DNA from: Ruminococcus callidus
GTDB taxonomy: Bacteria > Bacillota > Clostridia > Oscillospirales > Ruminococcaceae
Assembly: GCF_020709055.1 (NCBI RefSeq)
Contig: NZ_JAJFCK010000072.1
Coordinates: 1 to 6,459 of the forward strand
Direction: 5' to 3'
Length of the DNA: 6,459 nt
Shown: piece after piece, positions 1 through 5,334 of the stretch
Numbering within the stretch: position 1 is the first letter of the stretch
Layout: each line of letters opens with the position of its first letter
The notes under the pieces: model-generated
What the model was told of the DNA's origin: nothing
Database searches by the model: none
The model's input: the letters and a program-made list of their open reading frames with translations, nothing else
Position numbers and translations under genes: made by a program

Positions 1-67
1 TGCAGCAAAATTTGCCGAAAAGACACGTGGATACGCTTGTGAAGACAGGTTCTAAGTGTTTTTCCTG
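1..67. other. unassigned window edge, possible end of another gene or insertion element
   Basis: No gene can be assigned here. On the plus strand, positions 2-55 read as 17 codons open from the window edge and ending in TAA at 53-55, which could be the C-terminus of a convergent gene. On the minus strand two frames are also open to the edge, without a start codon. No convincing hairpin terminator for the leftward operon ending at 68 is visible. The minus-strand text starting near position 55 (TTA then GAACCTGTCTTCACAAG) has the look of an insertion-sequence terminal repeat preceded by a 3-bp target, but this is only a resemblance. The segment is too short to decide. Confidence 0.2.
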
Positions 68-922
68 TTAGATGCCGGCCAGAATCAGCACGGCAACCAG
101 AATGCCGGCTCTCAGTACAGCAAACCAGACCTCGTTACCACGGAAGAAGCCTCTTCCGCTGCGGGCGTTTTTCTTCGGGCAAATATCCAGACATTTCTGG
201 CACTGGAAGCAGTCACCGTTGCTGTTCCAGCTGTCAGCCTCCGGCAGTTGGAGGTCAGCCGGACAGCAGCGCTCACAAGCGCTGCAGCCCTTGACGCAAC
301 CCTCCCGTTCCCGCCGCACAGAAAACAGCGGCAGCACAGGAAGCAGGGAGAAAACTGCACCCATGGGGCACAGGAACCGGCAGAAAAAGCGGTTGCAAAA
401 GACCATGCCAGCCACGATCAGCACCAGCAGCACAACACCCAGCACATAGCCGCTCAGGTGGAAGTTGCCGGCGTGCAGCATGGAGAACACATCCCACGGG
501 CTCCAGCCGCTCAGCTCTCCGTATACGCCGGAAAAGCATAGCAGCACAATTGCCAGGAGTACCACGTACTTTCCATAGGAGAGCCAGCGGCACACCGCCT
601 TGGGAATGCTGTGAGGCTTTTTCTTGCACTTTTTGCAGATCCAGAGGTACAGCCCCCGCACGGCATCGCCCAGCGAGCCAAAGGCGCAGGCATAGCCGCA
701 GAAAAATCTGCCGAACACAATGGTATAGGCACACAGCGCCAGAAGCACTGTCAGGAATGAACTCCACGCAATGGGGCTGCTGCTGCCGATCTGTGTCAAA
801 AGTGCCTTGATGCCGGAGAACGCCGTGGTGAACGCCGAGGGCAGGAACAGAAAGAACAGCAGCTGAATCCCGGCCCGCACATAGGCGTGCAGTTTTTTCG
901 GGGGGATGGATTTCTTACGCAT
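68..922 (-). CDS. NapH/NosR-like membrane 4Fe-4S electron-transfer protein
   Basis: A 284-aa polytopic iron-sulfur protein of the NapH/NosR (Fer4_5) type, expected to pass electrons across the cytoplasmic membrane. About six hydrophobic segments are visible (roughly residues 14-35, 52-73, 118-138, 158-177, 185-203, 265-283). Two family-typical membrane-edge Cys motifs are present: GRFFCGYACAFG (C75, C79) and CNRFFCRFLCPMG (C176, C181, C185). A soluble loop then carries two ferredoxin-like sets. The first is C209, C213, C216, C219 and C220-Pro; the second is C238-x2-C241-x2-C244-x3-C248-Pro. The basic N-terminus (MRKKSIPPKK) favours a cytoplasmic start. The ATG at 920-922 has GGAG at 931-934 and overlaps the upstream FMN-protein gene by 8 nt, implying translational coupling. 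In NosR an extracytoplasmic FMN domain and this module are one polypeptide; here they are neighbours. The donor and acceptor are not known from sequence. Confidence 0.88.
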   Translation of the reverse strand: MRKKSIPPKKLHAYVRAGIQLLFFLFLPSAFTTAFSGIKALLTQIGSSSPIAWSSFLTVLLALCAYTIVFGRFFCGYACAFGSLGDAVRGLYLWICKKCKKKPHSIPKAVCRWLSYGKYVVLLAIVLLCFSGVYGELSGWSPWDVFSMLHAGNFHLSGYVLGVVLLVLIVAGMVFCNRFFCRFLCPMGAVFSLLPVLPLFSVRREREGCVKGCSACERCCPADLQLPEADSWNSNGDCFQCQKCLDICPKKNARSGRGFFRGNEVWFAVLRAGILVAVLILAGI

Positions 923-1367
923 GGTTCTTCTCCGCCTTTCTCAGTGCATCTTCTGCGGCATGGAGAATGCCGTTGGAACTAAATGTCGCACCGCTCACCG
1001 TGTCCACATCAGTGGACTGCTGTTCCAGAATCGAATCAATGACGGCACTGGCAGCATCCAGATACGCCGTATCCTCTTTTTCCGCAGAGGTAATGGTCAG
1101 ATCGGTGATCTTCCCGTTTTCCACAGTCAGTTCCACCGCCACTGTACCGCCGTAGCCCTGCGCCTCTCCGGTATATGTGCCGTCGGCATAGGGCGAATCT
1201 GCGCCGTCCGCTTCCTCCGGCTGACCGGAAACCGTCTTTTGCTGAAGCTCATACTCCAGCTCCGCAATGGTCTCTTTCTGCGCACGGCTCTGCACCACTG
1301 CCTGATACCCAAAGAGCAGCGCAACCACCAGAATCAGATTACATGTCTTGATCCAAAAACGATGCAC
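915..1367 (-). CDS. membrane-anchored single FMN-binding domain protein
   Basis: A 150-aa protein with one N-terminal membrane anchor (about residues 10-25) and a short charged, probably coiled-coil stalk (28-46). An extracytoplasmic FMN-binding domain follows (about 58-145), of the NqrC/RnfG/NosR type. The domain shows the usual opening Y-x-DGTYTGEAQGYGG and the flavinylation motif DTVSGATFSS, with SGAT at 125-128. In NqrC the Thr of SGAT carries FMN through a phosphoester bond made by ApbE, so T128 is the expected attachment site. The start is a GTG at 1365-1367, preceded by AGGGAG about 11 nt upstream. An ATG overlapping the previous stop (TGATG) is out of frame. The gene lies 6 nt after the four-domain FMN gene and overlaps the NapH-like gene by 8 nt. 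It is likely the flavin relay between the membrane Fe-S protein and the larger flavoprotein. Confidence 0.88.
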   Translation of the reverse strand: MHRFWIKTCNLILVVALLFGYQAVVQSRAQKETIAELEYELQQKTVSGQPEEADGADSPYADGTYTGEAQGYGGTVAVELTVENGKITDLTITSAEKEDTAYLDAASAVIDSILEQQSTDVDTVSGATFSSNGILHAAEDALRKAEKNHA

Positions 1368-1373
1368 CGTGCA

Positions 1374-3050
1374 TCACACTCCCTTCCGTGCCTGTTCCAG
1401 CGCCTGCTCCACAGCACGCCGGATGGCATCCGAGGAACAGGTTGCGCCGGAAACAGCGTCGATGTCCTCTGTCCCCTGCTGTTCCAGAATCTGTGCAATG
1501 GTACCCTTGATTTTGCTGGTACCTTTGGCAGCACGGGAGAGATACCGGTCGTTTTCCGGATCGTAGTCTGTGCTATCGCCCTTCACGTCTGTGATTTCTA
1601 TCATGGTATCATGTTCGATCTTCACTTTCAGCGAAACCTCATAGGTGGCGAAATCCTCCGACTCGTCGGGGTCACAGTCCGCCGTTCCCACATACACGCC
1701 GTCCTCGTAGATCTGCGGTACCGGTTCTGTGGTCGTCTCTGTGGAACTTGCCGTGTCGCTGGTGCCGGTGCAGGCAGTGGTTTCGGTGGTTACAGTGGTT
1801 GTCACCGCCGGTTCGCCCGCCTTTTTGGCAGCATTCAGCGCATCGTCGATTGCCTCCAGAATGCCCTCAGAGCTAAATGTTGCACCAGAAACCGCATCCA
1901 CCTCCGTGGACTGCTGCCCGATGACCGTGGCGATCAGCGCCTCGGCACGCTTGAAAAATGCCGCATCGTCCTCGGTGTCCAGCACTTCGATCTTGGTGAT
2001 CGTGCCGTTTTTCAAAGTCAGCTGCAAATGCGTCTCCCCACGGTAGCCCTCGCCGGAACCCTTGTACACGCCGTCCGGATAGGGGAACTTTCCCTGCGGT
2101 ATCTCTGCCGGTGCAGTCGTCTTTGCCGGCGCAGTGGTCACAGGTGCGGACACAGCAGTTCCGCCGCCAGTTGCAGCGCCCTGCAGGGCATTCCGCACCG
2201 CCTCGATCAAACCGGCAGAACTATAGGTCGCACCGGAGACCGCATCCACATTAGTGCTCTGCAAAGTGATGATGTTGTTCAGCAGCACCTTGGCGTTGTC
2301 GATGTAGGGACTGTCGTCACTGGTGCTGAGCACTATAATGTCCGTGATTTTTCCGCCGCTCACAGTGACCTGCACCGTCAGCGGCCCGCCAAAGCCCGTA
2401 CCGCTTCCGGTATACACGCCGTCCGCATACGCTGCCGGCTCCTCCACCGTTTCCACAGTCGGCGCTTCGCCGGAGCTGTGCGACTGTGCAGGAGATGCAG
2501 CCAGCGTGGGCAGTGCCGAATCCGATGCACTGCTTCCGCCAGCTTTTTGCAGCGCATCCCGCACGGCGGAGATCAGTCCCACAGAACTGTACGTCGCACC
2601 GGAAACCGTGTCCACGTTAGTACTCTGCACTGCAACAATGTTCTTCAGCAGCGCCTTGGCGTTGTCAATATAGGGGCTGTCATCGCTGGTGCTGAGGACG
2701 GTGATCTCGGCAATCTTCCCGCCCTTAATGATCACCTGCACAGTAATCGGGCCGGCAAAGCCAGTTCCCGTTCCGGTATAGGTGCCGTCCTGATAGGCAG
2801 ACTTCTCCGAAACCGGTGTCACAGACGGGACTTCCTTTTTTGCCGGCGCTGTTGCAGACGTGTTCTTCTTTTTCGATGCGTCAGGTTCTGTCGTCTGCTC
2901 CGACGCATCCTGCTCTTCCTCTGTTGTCTCCATGGAAAAGACCGGTGCAGTATATCCATGCAGCGATCCAGCCACGCAAGCCGCCAGTACCGCTGCCGGC
3001 AAAAAGCCAGCTGCCGGCAGATAGCGGTTCCGATGTTCCCATAGCTTCAT
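1374..3050 (-). CDS. exported multi-flavin protein with four FMN-binding domains, likely lipoprotein
   Basis: A 558-aa exported protein with four FMN-binding domains: about residues 85-168, 207-290, 323-403 and a longer, divergent 447-556. Each has an SGAT flavinylation motif (150-153, 272-275, 388-391, 534-537), so T153, T275, T391 and T537 are the predicted FMN-carrying residues. The domains are joined by Thr/Ala/Pro/Ser-rich linkers (about 169-206, 291-322, 404-446), as expected outside the cell membrane. The N-terminus has basic residues, a hydrophobic core and L-A-A-C at 22-25, which fits a lipobox with C25 lipidated; an uncleaved anchor is the alternative. Domains 1 and 2 match at about 64 of 84 residues (hand count), indicating a fairly recent internal duplication. 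The ATG at 3048-3050 has AAGGAGGAA 8-9 nt upstream. It is first in the operon, and its architecture recalls the two-domain flavin lipoprotein PplA of Listeria. The terminal electron acceptor is unknown. Confidence 0.9.
   Translation of the reverse strand: MKLWEHRNRYLPAAGFLPAAVLAACVAGSLHGYTAPVFSMETTEEEQDASEQTTEPDASKKKNTSATAPAKKEVPSVTPVSEKSAYQDGTYTGTGTGFAGPITVQVIIKGGKIAEITVLSTSDDSPYIDNAKALLKNIVAVQSTNVDTVSGATYSSVGLISAVRDALQKAGGSSASDSALPTLAASPAQSHSSGEAPTVETVEEPAAYADGVYTGSGTGFGGPLTVQVTVSGGKITDIIVLSTSDDSPYIDNAKVLLNNIITLQSTNVDAVSGATYSSAGLIEAVRNALQGAATGGGTAVSAPVTTAPAKTTAPAEIPQGKFPYPDGVYKGSGEGYRGETHLQLTLKNGTITKIEVLDTEDDAAFFKRAEALIATVIGQQSTEVDAVSGATFSSEGILEAIDDALNAAKKAGEPAVTTTVTTETTACTGTSDTASSTETTTEPVPQIYEDGVYVGTADCDPDESEDFATYEVSLKVKIEHDTMIEITDVKGDSTDYDPENDRYLSRAAKGTSKIKGTIAQILEQQGTEDIDAVSGATCSSDAIRRAVEQALEQARKGV
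2181..2432 (-). repeat. tandem domain repeat, copy 2 (FMN domain 2)
   Basis: This segment codes for the second FMN-binding domain. It is a direct repeat of 2547-2798, offset by 366 bp (122 codons). In a 60-bp sample (2275-2334 against 2641-2700) 51 bases match by eye, and most differences are synonymous or conservative. The near identity could allow recombination to change the number of flavin domains. Confidence 0.75.
2547..2798 (-). repeat. tandem domain repeat, copy 1 (FMN domain 1)
   Basis: This segment codes for the first FMN-binding domain and is the partner of the repeat at 2181-2432. The block reading LSTSDDSPYIDNAK and the block around VSGATYSS are the same in both copies. Domains 3 and 4 of the same gene are much more divergent, so the duplication of domains 1 and 2 is the youngest. 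Confidence 0.75.
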
Positions 3051-3057
3051 CTCTCAG

Positions 3058-3066
3058 TTCCTCCTT
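3058..3066 (-). promoter_or_regulatory. ribosome binding site of the four-domain FMN gene
   Basis: On the minus strand this reads AAGGAGGAA, a near-perfect anti-Shine-Dalgarno match. It sits about 7-9 nt before the ATG at 3050 and fixes that start. Confidence 0.85.
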
Positions 3067-3095
3067 GCTCTCCGGTATCCAAAATCAATATCGCA

Positions 3096-3114
3096 TTAGT
3101 CTACGCTAACCTAG
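3096..3114 (-). promoter_or_regulatory. candidate DtxR/IdeR-type metal-repressor operator, box 1
   Basis: The minus strand reads CTAGGTTAGCGTAGACTAA. Against the classical DtxR/IdeR palindrome TTAGGTTAGCCTAACCTAA, 15 of 19 positions match by hand count, including an intact AGGTTAG half and a terminal CTAA. It lies downstream of the minus-strand promoter in the expected 5' untranslated leader, where a bound repressor would block transcription. The box is seen in the sequence; assignment to a metal-dependent repressor is inference from the consensus, and no repressor gene is in the window. An alternative reading is the perfect inverted repeat GCTAAC-N5-GTTAGC at 3105-3121, which bridges both boxes. 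Confidence 0.55.
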
Positions 3115-3116
3115 AG

Positions 3117-3135
3117 TTAGCATTCTCTAACCTTA
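3117..3135 (-). promoter_or_regulatory. candidate DtxR/IdeR-type metal-repressor operator, box 2
   Basis: The minus strand reads TAAGGTTAGAGAATGCTAA, sharing GGTTAG-N6-CTAA with box 1. It matches the DtxR/IdeR palindrome at 13 of 19 positions, 14 if A or T is allowed at position 2. The centre-to-centre distance to box 1 is 21 bp, two helical turns, so two dimers would bind the same face of the DNA. The box covers the predicted transcription start, just downstream of the -10 hexamer. Confidence 0.5.
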
Positions 3136-3138
3136 AAA

Positions 3139-3167
3139 AGAATACCATACAAGCCCCCAAAAATCAA
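3139..3167 (-). promoter_or_regulatory. sigma-A-type promoter of the flavin/Fe-S operon
   Basis: On the minus strand there is TTGATT (3162-3167), a 17-bp spacer, then TATTCT (3139-3144). A TG one base before the -10 gives an extended -10 element. The predicted start of transcription is near 3131-3133, inside operator box 2, leaving a leader of about 80 nt before the ATG at 3050. Confidence 0.65.
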
Positions 3168-3199
3168 GCGGAATTCTGTGTACAAATCAAGAATCCCGC
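3168..3199. repeat. imperfect inverted repeat between the divergent promoters
   Basis: GCGGAATTC (3168-3176) and GAATCCCGC (3191-3199) are inverted copies with one mismatch in nine, which is a G-T wobble on the minus strand, separated by 14 bp. It lies directly upstream of the minus-strand -35 hexamer. It could be a regulator binding site. It is not a convincing terminator, because both flanking operons are transcribed away from it. Confidence 0.4.
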
Positions 3200-3262
3200 T
3201 TCACATTATCATACAATTATAGGAAAATCATTGTAAAAAATTCGAATGTTATATACAGTTTC

Positions 3263-3272
3263 ATGATATCAT
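3263..3272. promoter_or_regulatory. 10-bp perfect palindrome upstream of the ktr promoter
   Basis: ATGATATCAT is a perfect palindrome covering the -35 region of the predicted ktrB promoter (-10 at 3290-3295). It is flanked by GTTTC (3258-3262) and its inverse GAAAC (3281-3285). It may be an operator, for example for the AraC-family regulator of the same operon. Palindromes this short also arise by chance in AT-rich DNA. Confidence 0.25.
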
Positions 3273-3286
3273 TTCCGAAAGAAACG

Positions 3287-3295
3287 TGAGATAAT
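3287..3295 (+). promoter_or_regulatory. extended -10 promoter of the ktr operon
   Basis: TGAGATAAT is an extended -10 (TG-N-GATAAT) with no good -35 hexamer 17 bp upstream, as is common for extended -10 promoters. Transcription would start near 3302 and give a leader of only about 30 nt before the ATG at 3331. That leaves no room for a c-di-AMP (ydaO) riboswitch, which in many Firmicutes controls potassium transporters. Confidence 0.5.
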
Positions 3296-3314
3296 AACAT
3301 AGATCTCATGTTTA

Positions 3315-3321
3315 TAAGGAG
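3315..3321 (+). promoter_or_regulatory. ribosome binding site that fixes the ktrB start
   Basis: TAAGGAG ends immediately before an ATG at 3322, too close to use it. It is 9 nt before the in-frame ATG at 3331. The second ATG is therefore the likely start, and the protein is three residues shorter than the longest open frame. Confidence 0.75.
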
Positions 3322-3330
3322 ATGTCATTT

Positions 3331-4659
3331 ATGCGTGCATTTTGGAAGCAAATTTCAACATTTCAGGTGATTCTGCTGGGATTTCTCGCTGTGATTTTGC
3401 TGGGAAGCCTGCTGCTTATGCTGCCCGTTTCCGCATCCGCCGGAACCGTGACCAGCTTTCCCAACGCCCTGTTCACGGCGACCTCTGCCGTCTGTGTGAC
3501 CGGACTCATCGTGCAGGACACGGCAACATACTGGTCAGAATTCGGACAGGCGGTGATTCTCCTGCTGATCCAGATCGGCGGACTGGGCGTCATCTCCGCA
3601 GCATCCGCCATCTCCCTCCTCGCCGGCAGACGCATCCGCCTGCGCCAGCGGAGCACCATTCAAGAGGCGATTTCCGCCCCGCAGGTCGGCGGTGTAGTGC
3701 GCTTCACACGGTTTATTTTAAAGTTCACCTTTTGTGCGGAGCTGCTGGGAGCGCTCTGCATGCTTCCCGTCTTTGCCAAAGACTTCGGACTTGGGAAAGG
3801 TATCTGGTACGCCGTCTTTCATGCGGTGTCGGCATTCTGCAATGCCGGCTTTGACCTGATGGGCGTTCGGGAACCATACTCCTCACTAACTTCCTTCGTG
3901 GGAGAACCGCTGATCAACCTGCCGATCATGCTGCTGATTCTCAGCGGCGGACTGGGGTTCTACACGTGGGACGATATCTTCACCCACCGGTTTCGTTTCT
4001 CCCGCTACCACATGCAGAGCAAGATCATTCTGGTGATGACGGCTGTGCTGGTGGTGCTTCCGGCGGCTTACTTTTTCTTTGCGGAATTCTCGGCGTGGCA
4101 GCCGGCGCAGCGAATCTTCGCCTCCCTGTTCCAAGCCATTACCCCACGTACTGCCGGATTCAATACCGCATCTTTCTCCGCCATGAAGGACGGCAGCATT
4201 GCCGTGCTCATCGTTCTCATGCTCATCGGCGGTGCGCCGGGTTCGACTGCCGGCGGTCTGAAAACCACCACCGCAGCCGTATTGGTCTCCTCCGCCGTAT
4301 CTGTCTTTCGCCGGAACAAGGAGACCCACTTTTTCGGCAGACGCATTCCGGAGGACACCATCGCCAAGGCATCGGCACTGCTGCTGCTCTACCTGGCGCT
4401 CTTCCTCGCTGGCGGTGTAAGCATCAGTCTAGCGGAGGGGCTTCCCCTGCAGGACTGCCTGTTCGAAACGGCATCTGCCGTGGCGACGGTGGGGCTGACT
4501 GTTGGCATTACCCCCACGCTGGGACTGTTCAGTAAAATTGTGCTGATTCTGCTGATGTTTTTCGGCAGAGTGGGCGGACTCACATTCCTCTACGCAGCAG
4601 TTTTCCCGAAGCAGGAGAATTTTTCCAAGCTGCCGCTGGAGAAAATCAACATCGGATAA
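3331..4659 (+). CDS. ktrB: KtrB/TrkH-family potassium uptake channel subunit
   Basis: A 442-aa membrane protein of the TrkH/TrkG/KtrB superfamily; it forms the potassium-conducting pore in the cytoplasmic membrane. The four expected membrane-pore-membrane repeats are visible through their selectivity-filter loops: TSAVCVTGLI (51-60), SAFCNAGFD (167-175), TPRTAGFNT (271-279) and SAVATVGLT (382-390). Each keeps the conserved Gly. The flexible intramembrane gating loop GGAPGSTAGGLKTTT (300-314) and the conserved Arg of the last repeat (FFGRVGGLT, R413) are also present. The length fits KtrB (about 440-450) better than proteobacterial TrkH (about 480). Translation most likely starts at the ATG at 3331, because AAGGAG is 9 nt before it. 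The RCK subunit gene follows after 18 nt. KtrAB-type uptake serves osmotic and potassium homeostasis and usually depends on the membrane ion gradient or ATP binding to KtrA. Confidence 0.93.
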   Translation: MRAFWKQISTFQVILLGFLAVILLGSLLLMLPVSASAGTVTSFPNALFTATSAVCVTGLIVQDTATYWSEFGQAVILLLIQIGGLGVISAASAISLLAGRRIRLRQRSTIQEAISAPQVGGVVRFTRFILKFTFCAELLGALCMLPVFAKDFGLGKGIWYAVFHAVSAFCNAGFDLMGVREPYSSLTSFVGEPLINLPIMLLILSGGLGFYTWDDIFTHRFRFSRYHMQSKIILVMTAVLVVLPAAYFFFAEFSAWQPAQRIFASLFQAITPRTAGFNTASFSAMKDGSIAVLIVLMLIGGAPGSTAGGLKTTTAAVLVSSAVSVFRRNKETHFFGRRIPEDTIAKASALLLLYLALFLAGGVSISLAEGLPLQDCLFETASAVATVGLTVGITPTLGLFSKIVLILLMFFGRVGGLTFLYAAVFPKQENFSKLPLEKINIG

Positions 4660-4677
4660 CACGAAAGGAAGGTTTCT

Positions 4678-5325
4678 ATGAAGTCAATTCTTTTGATCGG
4701 CGCAGGACGGTTCGGCCGACACATCGCCCAAAAGCTCAGCGAGATGAACCATGAGGTGCTCGCCGTGGACAAGAACGAAGAGCGCATCTCTGCCATCCTG
4801 CCCTATGTCACACGGGCGCAGATCGGAGACAGCACCAAGGAGGAGTTTCTCCGCTCCCTCGGCATCCGTGATTATGATGTGTGCATCGTCACCATCGGCG
4901 AGAGCTTTCAGGATTCGCTGGAGACTACCTCGCTGCTCCACGAGCTGGGAGCACAAAAGGTGGTGGCACGTGCTGCCAGAGAGACACACGAAAAGTTCCT
5001 GCTGCGCAACGGTGCGGACGAAGTGGTCTATCCGGAGAAGCAGCTGGCTGCATGGACGGCGATCCGCTATACCTCCGACCACATCTCCGAATATGTGGAA
5101 CTGGACGGCGACTATGCCATTCTGGCAGTATCCGTGCCAAAAAACTGGGCGGGAAAAACCGTCGGCGGTATCAACATCCGGAAAAAGTACGGCATCAATA
5201 TTCTGGGTGTCCGGCGAAACGGTGCGCTGCATCCGGATATCACCACAGAAACCACACTATACGAATCGGACACACTTCTGGTTCTGGGAACATATTCTGC
5301 TGTGCGGAAGTGTTTCCACATTTGA
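4678..5325 (+). CDS. ktrA: KtrA/TrkA-family RCK gating subunit
   Basis: A 215-aa cytoplasmic regulatory subunit that forms an octameric ring under the potassium channel. The N-terminal RCK (Rossmann) domain, about residues 3-120, starts with the nucleotide-binding GAGRFGRH (8-15; G8, G10, G13). The acidic D31 at the end of the second strand would contact the ribose of ATP/ADP or NAD(H). A GDST turn (50-53) follows. The C-terminal RCK_C domain (about 135-213) is the part that binds c-di-AMP in Firmicute KtrA proteins; that it does so here is inference. The single-domain length separates it from the double-length TrkA of proteobacteria. AAAGGAAGG at 4664-4672 precedes the ATG. The AraC-family gene begins 9 nt after its stop, so the three genes are very probably one transcript. 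Confidence 0.93.
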   Translation: MKSILLIGAGRFGRHIAQKLSEMNHEVLAVDKNEERISAILPYVTRAQIGDSTKEEFLRSLGIRDYDVCIVTIGESFQDSLETTSLLHELGAQKVVARAARETHEKFLLRNGADEVVYPEKQLAAWTAIRYTSDHISEYVELDGDYAILAVSVPKNWAGKTVGGINIRKKYGINILGVRRNGALHPDITTETTLYESDTLLVLGTYSAVRKCFHI

Positions 5326-5334
5326 GGTACTGCC

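Noticed and set aside
1372..1374. ATG overlapping the stop of the four-domain FMN gene (TGATG) as the start of the 150-aa protein
   Set aside because: It is out of frame with the FMN domain; the in-frame start is the GTG at 1365-1367.
906..3044. 712-codon open frame on the plus strand opposite the FMN genes
   Set aside because: It is antisense to two genes with clear domains, has an Arg/Cys/His-rich composition typical of a shadow frame, and lacks a ribosome site and any recognisable domain.
1374..3050. Repeats in the FMN gene as a CRISPR or satellite array
   Set aside because: The repeats are in frame, about 84 codons long, diverged at third positions and encode a known domain; they are protein-domain duplications.
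3322..3330. Upstream ATG as the ktrB start
   Set aside because: The AAGGAG touches this ATG directly, leaving no spacing; the ATG at 3331 is 9 nt away and fits.
3200..3330. c-di-AMP (ydaO/yuaA) riboswitch before ktrB
   Set aside because: The predicted leader is only about 30 nt, and the AT-rich region shows none of the GC-rich stems expected of that RNA.
4684..5232. 182-codon minus-strand frame opposite ktrA
   Set aside because: It is fully antisense to a strongly conserved RCK gene and has no ribosome site or domain.
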